Positions 13,801 through 24,172 of a DNA stretch of 64,000 nt are shown in pieces; position 1 is the first letter of the stretch; each line of letters opens with the position of its first letter. This DNA is from Larimichthys crocea (lineage: Eukaryota > Chordata > Actinopteri > Sciaenidae), in the NCBI RefSeq assembly GCF_000972845.2, contig NC_040016.1, positions 124,001 through 188,000 of the forward strand. Direction: 5' to 3'. Under the pieces are notes generated by a model. That model saw nothing but the letters and a program-made list of their open reading frames with translations. It did no database searches and had not been told where the DNA came from. The position numbers and the translations under genes are program-made.

Positions 13801-16280
13801 TTGATGTATTAACTTGACCATGGTTCACATGGTCAGGCAGAGCTAGTTAGTGAGGTTGGATAGCAATGAATACATGCCACTGTAGCCAACTGTGACAGTT
13901 AGATAATAAATCATAAAAATACTCCTAGAAGTGTATAAGAATCAGCATGGGACCGCCCCACTTAGAACATTTTCTGCAGACTGTCTTGTGCATTTGTTCC
14001 TCTCGCAAGAATAAAATGACAAAACCTTCAAGGATCACTTGATTGACTCAAGATCTTTAAGTTGTATTGGTGGGTGTTTTCCAGAAAATTTCAGCAACAA
14101 GTTGATGATAACAGTTGTGTGCACAGTGCTAAATCTACGTTTAGTATGTTACATTTTCTGTGAATTAATTACAATATGAATTGATTCTGGTTTAATTTTA
14201 ATGTTTTTCATCGAATCACAAGTTATTTTCCTCTTTCCAGAGAACGTCTAGCAAGACCCCACCAAAAATCTAAAGAGATAGTCACTGCTTACGACCATTA
14301 CTGCTGGTGGTCATAAAACTTTAGTTACATATGTGGCTATGGTTCTATGTATACTTTCATTGTTGGCTTAAAGAATACTAATTCATATCCTTGTGCTTGC
14401 AGTTCAAATACTTCCTTGCTGTCTGAGTGCTGCTGGACTTGTATTGCTTTTAAATTTGTGACATAAGTAAACGGGGTATTTAGTTGCTGTACACGTATTC
14501 TCAAGTACAAGAAGAAAATGATGAATTGTCTTCTATAAATAGAAATTAGCATAAGTATGCAGGGTCCATTATGAGACCCTATCTGTAAATAGAACAGTAA
14601 GTGATCGGTTGTCATTATCCGGACAACATATCTAGATACAGATCAAGATTGGGTCTTTGTTATGAGCCGGGTCTGTATTAGATCAGCTGATACCAGCCCT
14701 ACAGAATATGACAGGAGCATCCTTAAGTAACAAACACATCACAGAGAGTGTAAACATCAGATTACCCTGTAGGTGTTGAATGGCTCCATGCTGGTGATGA
14801 CTCCATCCTGGGCAGGACCGCTACTGTAGCAGCACTGAGAGGACGCATAGCTCTTGAACGCCTCACGAGCCACATCCTCTGACAGAGATGGGATGCTACA
14901 ACACACAGAATTACATCATGAGTTAAACCAGAATGTTTTCTGAATGTAGCCTTTTCTCATCTAGCACAGAAACACAAGCATCCTGCTGGCTGGGATTGGG
15001 ACAGGTGATGTCAGGTCTTACCTCCAGTCATCAGGTACTGGGCCAGGTTGGGGTGGGGCCACAGGCTGTGTGGGCACAGGAGGGGGCAGGAAACCTCCAC
15101 CTGCAGCAACAACAACAAACTTTAGTTGCTGCAACAATATGAATATTACATGAAAAGTAGTAGGTTGGGCTCCCCTTACCTCCTCCTATCACAGTGCCTT
15201 CATAGCCAGGCACGTTGCCAAACATTTCAGCCGGAGGGGCACTGGGAGGGGGATACATGGGGGATACTGGAAAACAACAACAAGAGGTTCATATACTCCA
15301 AGAGTTAGAGGAGAAGACTGATGTCACTTTCATATTCATATGTGGAGGGCATGGTGGAGCTCGAGAAGGAGAGATTGAGATAAATAAGCATGGAGAAGGA
15401 GGGGAGGAGGTAGCAGAGGGATGGTGGTATAGGAAAGGAAAGGCAGAGATAGGAAAGGAAAAGAGGTGGTAGACATGGAGAGATGGTAGAGAGGAAAAAA
15501 TGAGATAGAGAAGGTGACACAAAGGTGGTAGGAAAGAAGAAGAGGAGATGCAAAAGTACAGGAAGAAAAAGATGAGGTAAAGAAGGAGGAGGATGAAGAA
15601 GAGAGAAGGTAGAGAAGGAGGCAGAAAAGGAAGAGAGGAGGTAGGAAAGGAGGAAGTAGAGACTGAGATGAGGAGGTGGGCGGAGAAGATCACGTCACAT
15701 TTTGCCGCATATTATCTCTCCCATGTTACACCTTAAATTACTCACATAATTAATTCAATAAATTACTTTATTTTAACGTTTTCTTCATATTGTTCCTCTA
15801 TTTTTTAATTTATTTTTAATGTCTGTATGTTTTAATAAAAACCTAATTACATTATGCACAGTTATTCACTGTCGGGATGGTCCAGTGGAAGACAAGACCT
15901 AATCAATCTGGTGCCATTAAAAAGATAAATAGATCAAACAAATCACATAATTAATTAATCAATAAAGCTGCAAACCTAATTAAGTTAATTCACTTTGGTT
16001 AAAACAGACATCATTTGATACTAAAGTCCTAACATCTTAGATTTAGGTTTAAACGCTTTATTAATTTCTGCAAAATTTAAATGGTCACCGAGAACCTAAA
16101 GACAGATTTAGTCTGAAGTATGTTTGTGTCTTTATAAAATGTGCGTGTGTTTGTGCAGGCGTGTAGATGTGCGTGTCAGCCCTAATCCTGTAGCAGCTGG
16201 TGGTGTGGTGGTCAGTTCAGTGACCCGTGTAATGTTGTGTCCTGTCGTGTGTTTTTTTTATTCTTACCTGTGCTGTTCAT
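2668..16280 (-). CDS. ssuh2: SSUH2 homologue (DnaJ-like cysteine-rich protein), 12 exons
   Basis: Coding exons in transcript order: 16280-16268, 15266-15180, 15100-15022, 14895-14766, 9927-9867, 8431-8310, 7302-7240, 7044-6962, 6288-6196, 4957-4852, 4508-4401, 2805-2668. All junctions are GT/AG and the phases join to give 360 aa. I recognise SSUH2 from a proline-rich N-terminus (MYPPPSAPPAEMFGNVPGYE), the block EDVAREAFKSYASSQCCYSS, DFYTQTAPRPWEI, and near the end VVEQNSGLRIDDLRSVSGKE. Residues about 166-228 hold six CxxC pairs (166/169, 177/180, 189/192, 203/206, 214/217, 225/228), several in the CxxCxGxG form of the DnaJ zinc-binding domain, but there is no J domain. Human SSUH2 has been linked to tooth development; its biochemical role is poorly known. 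The protein ends CCCVIL, which reads as a CaaX box. The start is the first ATG in a 13-nt coding exon; another upstream exon is possible. Introns are full of repeats, the largest (9928-14765) holding nested transposons. Confidence 0.93.
4816..4846. repeat. (TG)n microsatellite beside an ssuh2 splice donor
   Basis: About 15 TG units on the plus strand. On the ssuh2 transcript this is a (CA)n run beginning a few bases after the donor of the exon at 4957-4852 (GTAGGCACACA...). CA runs near donors are known binding sites for hnRNP L in vertebrates. Confidence 0.9.
5360..6170. repeat. Degenerate minisatellite in an ssuh2 intron
   Basis: Dozens of diverged copies of a unit of roughly 20-30 bases around the core CTTCAAGGACCTCTGGAA, e.g. 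at 5423-5485 where the period is 21. It fills most of the intron between the exons at 6288-6196 and 4957-4852. The array opens spurious reading frames (such as 5456-5695 and 5886-6080 on the plus strand). A second array of the same core lies at 7540-8150. Confidence 0.75.
6423..6704. mobile_element. Short inverted-repeat element, CCAGTGTGTAAGATTTAG family
   Basis: Begins ACCAGTGTCTAGGATTTAG and ends AACACTGGACCTTTG, so the ends are inverted copies. The interior has the family's TGGCATCTGGTGGTG and GGACTACTGTAGAGACATGG stretches. Related copies occur in this window at 17735, 17933, 37330-37648, 43651-44567, 47877-48256 and 54325-55054. This is a very common non-autonomous (MITE-like) element in teleost genomes. 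It has no coding capacity. Confidence 0.7.
7540..8160. repeat. Second degenerate minisatellite, same core as 5360-6170
   Basis: Diverged repeats of the ATCTTCAAGGACCTCTGGAA type lie between ssuh2 exons 8431-8310 and 7302-7240. The repeats open a 132-codon frame on the plus strand (7412-7810) and frames on the minus strand (7670-8113), all low-complexity and rich in K, L and P or R and S. I regard none of these as genes. Confidence 0.75.
8660..9110. other. Intronic sequence, probable transposon remnant, unclassified
   Basis: Unique-looking ssuh2 intron sequence with moderately GC-rich text resembling an untranslated region or transposon end (CCAATCCAACCTTTATTGTA near 8759). I found no inverted ends and no coding frame. 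It leads directly into the L1-like fragment that follows, so it may be part of the same insertion. Confidence 0.3.
9130..9600 (+). mobile_element. L1-type LINE ORF2 fragment
   Basis: The frame at 9322-9576 reads IFHDGALKSFEQLRQEFNLP followed by RTESFRYLQLKH. This is the recognisable 'SFEQLRQ-FNLP---FRYLQL' block located C-terminal to the reverse transcriptase of vertebrate L1-type LINEs. Only this short piece survives, with no reverse-transcriptase core or endonuclease. It lies antisense to ssuh2 in the intron between exons 9927-9867 and 8431-8310. A dead fragment. Confidence 0.65.
10440..10700. repeat. Pyrimidine-rich repeat, inverted partner of 15330-15690
   Basis: C/T-rich on the plus strand. 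Its reverse complement closely follows 15441-15540: both contain GGAAAGGAAAAGAGGT, then GAGATAGAGAAGGTGAC, then AGGTGGTAGGAA. The two copies therefore sit in opposite orientation in different ssuh2 introns, about 5 kb apart. Confidence 0.7.
11808..11860. repeat. Dispersed fish repeat tail (TTTAGCTGATGCTTTTATCC)
   Basis: The sequence ATTTAGTCATTTAGCTGATG continuing CTTTTATCCAAAGTGAC matches a tail found very often in teleost repeats (ATTTAGCAGACGCTTTTATCC). Only this short piece is recognisable. Confidence 0.5.
12891..13520. mobile_element. Non-autonomous hAT-type transposon with 8-bp target duplication
   Basis: The terminal inverted repeats read TAGGGATGCACCGAA at 12891 and TTCGGTGCATCCCTA ending at 13520, with sub-terminal inverted 'TTTTCGGCCGAAA' blocks. 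Both sides are flanked by CTTTTAAT (12883-12890 and 13521-13528), the 8-bp duplication expected of hAT transposases. The 630-bp interior has no transposase frame, so it was moved in trans. The intact duplication shows the boundaries are exact. Confidence 0.9.
15330..15690. repeat. Polypurine tract in ssuh2 intron 1
   Basis: About 350 bases that are nearly all A and G on the plus strand (GGAGGGGAGGAGGTAG, GAAGGAGGAGGATGAAGAAG and similar). It opens a 134-codon minus-strand frame made almost only of S, P, L and F, which is a composition artefact. Part of it is an inverted copy of 10490-10590. Confidence 0.75.
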
Positions 16281-18170
16281 CCTGTTGATCTTTGATCTGC
16301 TCGGTATTAATAAATGTGAACAATCTCTCTCTCTGCGTTAGTTTCACACCACCGATACCCCAAACAGCGAAAATAGGACGGGCGACTTCCGGTTAAAACT
16401 TCAAAATAAATGTCTAATTCGTAAACGACTTTTCAGCTTTCCTACTTGTGATTTTTACTGTTTAGTTTTATCATCCAAAATGAAGTTTTCATACCTAAGA
16501 TGTCTGATACATGAGAAATAAATACAGATTATAAATATCACTACATTTCTATTACTACCTAATGTCCAAAGTTAAATTAGATACATTAGGAAAACTTAAA
16601 TTAAGGCAGGTTCATGTCATAAATATTTGAAAGCAAGATGCAATTTTTTTTACTAATGCAAAATTTCAGTCTGAAAGGTCTTCATCTTGCACATATCTGT
16701 GTAAACAAACAACATGTTATAGACTAACAAACACAAAATAAAAGCTCAACCTACAATTAGGAGATTACATCAAACAAAATAAAATACATGTATGAAGTCA
16801 AAAGCAAAACATCAGTCAAAACTATTTAAAATGAAAGTTAACCTATGTAAGAACTGGCAACTTCTCCTGCCTAGGATGTGCTTCAGCCTCCACACAACCC
16901 TGATAAGGATACATGGTTACAGAAAATGGATGGGATGGATGGTAAGCTATGTAAAATGTCATAGCAGAAAACACGTTTTGCTCAATTTGATTTATATGAA
17001 AATAAAAACATCTTCTCTGCCAACTGTTCTAGTGTAAATTAAATCTCCAAATCTCTAGAAAGATTATCATTACCCACACTGAACATTACAATATAGTAAT
17101 ATCTGTTTTTATTTTCTTGGTTTGACAGATTATAACTCTGTCAGTACTGGACCGCCATCCATCAATAAAGAATAATGAATCCTCATTTGAATTTTTAAGA
17201 GTAGGCTTTTATTTTGAAAGACATGGACATAACCTTTGTTGACGGGACGTTTGGGTAACTTGACACCAGGTCTGCAGGAATGTGAGCCACGCCCATCTGC
17301 AATGGATTACAAAGCTGAGCCTCAAGGGCAGCAGTTCAAGTAAAAGTAGTAACACGTGGGGTGGACAAAATACCATGAACACCTATAGACTGGACATTAG
17401 AGGATTCAGAGAACAATTGACGTGTGCTATTTATTGAACAGGTGTATGCGACATTTTGGGTTTTTGCAGCATTTCTGCAGCGTCCTATCGCTTCCTGCCC
17501 TCTCCTCATGGTGGGTTAACAGATTTTAGGTAAAGGAAAACTTTAATGTCAGGCCTGGGGCTGCTTGTCAGACATGTTCAGACACTTTGTGTCTCCTGAG
17601 GTGAAATATTTCTCAGGTCAACAGGAATTAGCTGCTCTACAGATCTTGGCAGCTGATGTCATTTCACCAACCCCAGCCTAGAGAAAATGGTTGGATACTT
17701 ACTTAGGAAGACGTAAAAATACAAAATCTAGTCTTAAAGGCCCAGTGTGTAAGATTGTGGGTCTCTATTTTCAGAATGAGGCAGACATAAAATATAATAA
17801 TTGTTACTATGTTTTCATGCATGTAAATAAGAATCTACTTACTTAAAAATTAGCCAAACACCATGTTTCTAGAGTAGCCCAGGATCTGGCACTGGAAAGT
17901 AACTAAATAAATTTGTTCAAGTACTGTCATTTTTAAGGTCCAGTGTGTCAGATTTAATATATATAAATAAGAAAACTACGAATGCTAATATTTTACAATA
18001 CAGAGTATTAATGTAAATTGGCATTTAAACGATCAGTTATTAATAGAGAAATAAATGTAAAATGTAAATAAGATAATTATCTATTTAGTTCTATTAACGA
18101 TTTTGACATTCCTCACACTATGGCAAACTCAGAAGCGTAAAACACAAAGCATTCTTTGTAGCTTAAACGT
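16281..18170. other. ssuh2 upstream region and intergenic repeats
   Basis: The stretch just upstream of the ssuh2 start should contain its 5' UTR and promoter. An ACTTCCGG at 16385-16392 (an ETS-type site, GGAAGT core on the minus strand) is the only motif I would note, and similar 'CTTCCGGTT...TTCAAAATAAA' text recurs in repeats nearby, so it may not be functional. A SINE-like tail (GGTTACAGAAAATGGATGG) lies at about 16912. Two left ends of the CCAGTGTGTAAGATTT element start at 17735 and 17933 without matching right ends. No gene seen. Confidence 0.45.
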
Positions 18171-18171
18171 T

Positions 18172-18442
18172 TTCTTTGTAACAAATCAGGAAGCCCCACA
18201 TTAAAGCAGGGCATCAAAAAATTGAGTAAAACTCTTATTGATCCTCTCCACGGAAATCTTTAGTAAAAGGCGAAAGATTTATACGATCTGAAGAGAAGTC
18301 AGAGTAATCTGGCACCTCAACCGCCGAGAGGATGATCACTTTAACGGGGACATGTACTTCACTTATGGTGTCCATTCATGTTGAGCCCACTAAAACAGAA
18401 CAAAGTCACACACACTGACAGTGGATGTAAACTTTACAAACT
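18172..18442 (+). repeat. Diverged copy of part of the 36.9-37.2 kb unit
   Basis: From ACAAATCAGGAAGCCCCACA to GTGGATGTAAACTTTACA this follows 36939-37205 (and 25610-25866 in the left unit). Here the differences are mostly substitutions with few indels, as expected for an old copy. This contrasts with the indel-dominated left unit. Confidence 0.75.
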
Positions 18443-18649
18443 CTAAATGTAAAGTTGATCTGTGTCCACCACTGACCGTGTAAAGAAAATACGTTTTAAC
18501 GTTGTTGCCCACCGCAAGGCATGCTGGGAGTGGTGGGAAAGTACTTAGGTGACGTTTCATTTAAAATTATTTATTTAACGTTTTACTTTAACATTGCACA
18601 TTTCATCCCAGTTGCAAACTGACATTACGGAGTCCCAAAAATAAATAAA

Positions 18650-19090
18650 TAAATAAATAAATTTCTATATTCGTGTTCGTTTTAAATAAAAGTTTAGTGC
18701 AACGGCCGTTGAGGGACGAACAACGCCTCCCTGCGGTAACGTGTGTGTGCTACAGTTAGGACCAAGGTACTTTTTATTATTCTGTTTTCTGGGCATAATG
18801 GACACAAGCTGAAACCAGAAACGAGCCGTTTTTTAGTTTTTCCAAACACCAAAAACAAAATTTCCACTCCGTGTTTCGTTTTAGTGGTGTGCGGGGCTCG
18901 TACGCTTCTTTGCCCGGTACTCTTCAAAATAAAAGTTCTTCCGTTTGACAAAAATATTTCTTTATTAAAGGGTGACCAAACGTACTCTTTTGGTCGGATA
19001 TTTTTACGTCCTGTCTGGGGCTCCTGAGGATTTTTTTCCTTATAAATTCATGAAAATTTCCGGTTTTCAATTGACTGGCGCTTTGCACTA
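18650..19090. other. Unclassified repeat-like sequence
   Basis: Contains overlapping open frames on both strands (85 codons minus at 18694-18951; 94 codons plus at 18743-19027). The minus frame includes GKTKKRLVSGFSLCPLCPEN. The repeated 'TTCAAAATAAAAG' text suggests dispersed repetitive DNA rather than a gene. I do not recognise the protein and would not annotate a CDS. Confidence 0.3.
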
Positions 19091-19091
19091 T

Positions 19092-19420
19092 GGGGTGCCG
19101 TTTGTAAAGCGTCTCTCTCTGAAAATAACAGCAACATTTTGTCACATTTAGCTAAAAATAATGTTTAAAAAACTGGTTTGAATTTTTGAGAGTCACTTTT
19201 TTGCACATTTAGAACAATATTTGTGAACTTAGAGATATTTTAAATATTTAAATCCAAATGTTAAATGTAAAATCTAAATGCTAAATCTAAATAGCTAAAT
19301 TTAAATATAAATCGAAATGGTAAATAATAATCTAAATGTAATAGAATGTAAATGTTAAATATAAAAGTTAAATATAAAGCTAAATCTAAATGTTGAAGCT
19401 AAATGGTTTCGGGTGAAACT
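19092..19420 (+). mobile_element. One-ended copy of the palindromic element at 29108-29640
   Basis: GGTGCCGTTTGTAAAGCGTC onward is nearly identical to 29110 onward for about 220 bases. It then passes into the 'TAAATCTAAATGTTAAATAT' internal repeats. The opposite inverted arm is missing, so this copy is truncated or broken at its centre. Confidence 0.7.
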
Positions 19421-19849
19421 AAATATTTAGTAAAATGCAAATTCAAAATGCCGGTAACAGGAAGTGCCAAAATAAAAAGCTCGAGGAAGTCAGAGCGTGT
19501 TTATAGTGGCAATAACGATAGAAAAAACCCATCTTATCCGGGGAATGGACTCTTGACATGGATTATCGTGATAATAACTGCCTAGATGAACAACACGTTT
19601 GGAGAAACTTTATTTGAAAGAGTACTTTGAGTTTTAGTGTCCACTTTTTGAAGGTGTGCGGGACTTATGAACCGGTAGCCACTATATAGCCAAGCCACAA
19701 GGGGCAGCTACTTTGACTTGACTGATTTATGACATGTTTGCAGAGGATGTCCGACATAGGAATTTTTACCGGGGTAAAGTCGGCGGGTGTAGACGATCCT
19801 ACACCGCGAAAGTTACAGATCAGTCAAAGTAATTAGTTAGTTATTATCA

Positions 19850-20795
19850 ACGACAGGACGAGTTGATGTTGATAAGTGGAGAAACTGTGATGGTCTAAGA
19901 GACATGAACGAGGCTGAGGAACTGTGCTGTCAGCCTCAATATACATCAATCAACTGAAACCAATGACGGTGACGTGTCTACAGTGGAACAGTCAATCTTT
20001 GCTTTCAAACAACAAATACATGGTGACACGTGCACCATTCTGCTTTGCTTCCCAACTGTCCATCGACTGTTTCACTGCAACAACAACAAGTGAAAATGAG
20101 TTGATTGTAAATTCCTCGAACCAAAAACAAATAGTGAATTGACAGGAAATCACTTGAAAGGACAGAAGTTTTCTGTTTTCTGCAAACCTGTAAACAAATC
20201 AGTGAAACTGTCAGACATTTTAGCTGTGAAACCAAATGGTCATTTCAAGTTTTTTGGGAGACAGTGGATGGAATTTGCATTATTGCTTAACGATTAATAC
20301 TGTATGTTTTCCTGCTTTTGAAGTAACACACATTTCTGAAAAATGAGAAATATGACCTGTAACTAGAACAGTGGCTCCATGGAATACAACATTAAAGGTA
20401 TAAACATGTTAGAGATATTTACGTATTAAATAAGTTTAGATGATTAGATTAGATTATATTTATTTATCCCACAACAGGAATTTTCGCCGTTACAGCGCAG
20501 AAAGGTGGTGATTACATTACAGAAGTAAAATAGAGATAAAATCACCAGCGATATCTGACTGAAAAGTTTAATGCAATGTTAGACATGTAAAAAAATAAGT
20601 CCAATGCTAATACTTTGTAATGCAGAACATAAACCACGAGGTGCCATAAACCTACACACTGGGCCTTAAGTACAATTTTGACGTACTTACCTTGTTCGTT
20701 CCTGCTCAATAATATAAGTCGTGGTGTTGTAATTGCATGAATGTACATTTTCAACCTCTTCAGTGTCAAAACATTAGGAATCCATATTCAATAAT
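19850..20795 (+). repeat. Partial third copy of the duplicated unit
   Basis: Starts CGACAGGACGAGTTGATG and follows the right unit from about 36002 to 36790, then jumps to 37610 and continues to 37779 (CATTAGGAATCCATATTCA). It is joined immediately at about 20796 to the start of the left unit (GCCGCATTGCAG, matching 31809). It therefore looks like the tail end of another unit lying head-to-tail before the left unit. The gene part of this third unit is absent. Many one-base insertions and deletions separate it from the right copy. Confidence 0.75.
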
Positions 20796-21614
20796 GTGTG
20801 GCCGCATTGCAGCCGTGTTCAAGCTCCCATCTTTGCTTTATCTGCAGGTTGTTTCATAGATTTATGGGCAAGAATATTTACTAATGTTTTATTTTATCGT
20901 CATTCTTGTTTGTATTTGATATAGAAATGCTTCTATATGTAGTTTTCTCACTTCATGTGTAAAAGACTTTGTGAAATTGTCACAACTAAATACCATGATC
21001 TGACCTGATCTTCTAAATTGTTAGGTATTCACTCTCAAAGATACAGTGCTTATAATGAGGAAATTGCTTTGATAATAGAAAAGTTAAATAAATTGTTTTA
21101 TCCAAATTTTAAGAATGGTCTTAGGAGCTGAGGCTTTGAGTGATAATCACTGTAGGTCTAGCTATGAGCGACCCCACATTGTGGTCACGTCACATTGTTT
21201 TTACATAATCATTTCAAATTTCTTTGGGAATAATAAAAACCCCATTTTAAGTAAACAATAGATGTACCCATTCAGAATGAAAAGGATGATAAACATGAAA
21301 CCTTTTGTTGTTTAATGAGAATATACAGTAGTTTAATATAGTGAAACTCTTATGGGAAACATGATAAACCCATTCAATGACAAATGAGAAATTTTTTTTT
21401 TGTTTTTTTTATTTTTCTTTTTTCTTTCTTTCTTTTTTTTTTTTAGGAAACCGGAGCACCCGAGAAAACCGCCAAGGGGGTGTGGGGGTTGGTGGGGGGG
21501 GTGTTTTTTTTTTGTTGTTGTTGATTTAACTATGGCTTGAGAGAACCGGAGCACCCGGGGAACCTTTACCATAAGCTGCCCAACCACGTGCGATGGTGTT
21601 GCAGGGTTAGGATG

Positions 21615-24172
21615 GTTGGGATGAAGGAGGTGGCACAGGAGGTGGCACAGTTCTTTTGAAAAGTCGTTGAATCTTTCCAAAAGAAGGCTTTCGGGTTTGT
21701 TCAAAATCGCAGCCACCTGTTCCTCAAGCCGTCGTGTCTGCCTGATTTTCAGCTTTGCTGGTTTCCCTGCTCAACGCCTGTGTGTTGTCTGTGATACTTT
21801 CAACAGATTGGCCTTTGGCTCTTCCCACTGAAGTGCCTCCTGTTTTAGACCCTCCTCTGCTTGTACCAGTGCAGCACCAGTTTGGAGTTGTCTTCATTCG
21901 GATTGACAGTACTGTACATCAGAGATTTTCGTGGTTTCATCTTTGTGGACCTCTTGTTGTTTAGTCACACTTGTCAGGAAACTGCACTTTCTTCTTGATA
22001 TTGGACCCTGCTGTGGGTAGTGCTGGGCGGGGGACAGTGTGCTGATGTCATCAACAATCACATCTAAACTCTGGTCTTCTGGAATCACAGCTAACTGTGT
22101 CCTGTGGCGCCAGAGTACATAGTCTGTGTGTCCTGTGTGAGGCAACGGGCTCTTGTCCAGTGATCTTCTTAAAGTTCAAGGCTTTTGCAGCCTGTTGGTT
22201 TTTTTTCAGGAGCCACCACACCTTCTCAGCTGTAAGCGGGGGAAAGTCAATCTCATCGATCTCCAGGGAATGAATTGTCTCACTTGTCAGGAGACATGTC
22301 GTCATGTCGTTCTCTAGTGCCTGTGTTGTGGCACTGATAGTTTGCAGAAGATTAGACTTCTCTTCCTCCCACTGGAGGGTCTCTTGTTTGAACTCTTCTT
22401 CTGCCTTTACCAGTGCAGCCACCAGTCTAGAGCTTTTCTTCAGACTGATTGGCTGCACTGTTCGTTAAAGTAGTCCTGTTCATTTCATCCTGGAGGATCT
22501 GTTGTTCTTCTTTGATGTTGCTCATCAGATTTGATTTCTCCTCCTCCATTGATAGTTTCCTTCTTTGTGTCCTCCTCTGCCTGGGTCAGAGCAGCCACCA
22601 GTCTGAGTTTTCGGCTCTCAGATGGGACATAGATGTTTCATTTCACCTGATGGCTTTTTCTTTTTCAACACTTCCCAAGGCTGGGAGACCTTGCAAGAAC
22701 CTCCTTTTCTGAGGTCTCTGTGTGGATATCTCAAGCTGAAGGTACTCGACCCTGGTCTGATATTTTGATTCTTCTTGAGCTTGCAGAGCTCTCTGAGTTT
22801 GGAGCATTTCCGAAGTTGCTCCACCTCTTTAACATAGCTGCTTGCTCACTTTCTAGTTTGATGATCTCCTAACTTTGTCTTCCATGAAGTCAATCTCAGG
22901 GACTGCTATCACTTTACCCCGGTCTTCTGAAAGAAAGCCTCAGCTGGATGGTGGCCTCGATATTGGAGCCTGCTGAGGGTATTGCTGGGCTGGGGGACAT
23001 GTGTGCTGATGTCATCAATAATCACATCTAACTCTGATTCTTCTGGAATCACAGCTAACTGTGGTCCTGTGCGCCAGCGCGTACATAGTCTGTAGTGTCC
23101 TGTGTGAGGCCGCCGGTGCTTTGATCCAGTGATCTTCTTGAGTCAAGGCTTTTGCAGCCTGTTGTGTTTTTTTTCAGGGGCCACCACCACACACTTCTCA
23201 GCAGTAAGCGGGGGAAAGTCAATCTCATCGATCTCCAGGGAATGAATTGTCTCTTTTGTTTGGGTGGATTTCAGCCAAGGATTTTCTTTGGAGGCTGAGG
23301 CTGTTTGTGTACTTTTTAGGAACCACAGTTTTCTTGGGGCGGGGCTCCCCGTGATGACGGTGATGTTATAGCAGGCTGTGGTATTTGACTACGGAGTAGG
23401 GGAACATCACCTCATTAGTCTACTCAATTCTTTGGAGCATGGCTGCACGTGCAGTCCATGGGTTACAGGTGGTGGTGGAGCCAGTTGGAATCAAGGTATT
23501 GTTTTTTCTAGATGCCTTTAAAAGTGGAGTGGGAAGCCCCCACCGACCATTAAAAAAATAACTTTGTGATCCATTAGCATTGCACAGTTCCTCAAAATAC
23601 TTTTGCACTTCAGCAGGAATCCCACTATCCTGTGCTGATTTGGGGTCACATCCACTGTGGTTTGTCAGAGACCACAGCCACAAGTGATTCTTTGGGAATC
23701 ACAGCAACCTGTGGTTTCTTTGGGGTCACACCATTTTGCTTTATCAGAGACCACAGCCACAATGATTCTTTGGGAATCACAGCAACCTGTGGTTTCTTGG
23801 GGTCACATCCATTTGCTTTATCAGAGACACAAGCCACAAGTGATCTTTGGATCATGGCAACTTGTGGTTCCTTCGGGGTCACATCGATGTGTGGTTTTTT
23901 CAGGGGCAAACAGCTACTTGTTGTTCCTCAGAGATTTCACATGTAACTGTGACTCTCAGTGTGAGAGTACCTGGGGCTTTTCAGATACGGGTTCTGTTCC
24001 ACAGACTTCTCACTTTTAGCTGTCTGCTCCATTTCAGGTTCAAGTCTGCAGACTTGTTCCGCACAAGACAGACAGGAGGCTTTTTAATAAAGACATCGCC
24101 TCTACCTCTGTTGTTGGTAATCCGCTTATTCCTGCCTTTCTTGCTTTGTTTGCTATTTCCACTTGTCCTCAT
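21615..24172 (-). pseudogene. Broken copy of the 901-aa coiled-coil gene
   Basis: Follows the intact gene at 32666-35371 from its start (MRTSGNSKQSKKGRNKR here, METSGNSKQSKKGRNKR there) to its basic C-terminus. Frequent single-base losses and gains split it into short frames (e.g. 23981-24172, 23646-23909, 23420-23683, 22618-22824, 22051-22458 and 21333-21716). The in-gene 81-bp repeat has three units instead of four, with lengths 80, 77 and 76 bases, none of them keeping frame. A large internal segment is shorter as well. Its upstream TATATAT (24282-24288), GTTCTAGAAC and ATTTGCAT (24344-24351) are retained. If the indels are sequencing errors, this may be a working gene. Confidence 0.8.

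Noticed and set aside
15289..15693. 134-codon minus-strand frame
   Set aside because: It runs through the polypurine tract and is almost entirely S, P, L and F; a composition artefact.
18694..19027. Overlapping open frames on both strands
   Set aside because: No recognisable domain, and surrounded by dispersed repeat text; probably repetitive DNA.
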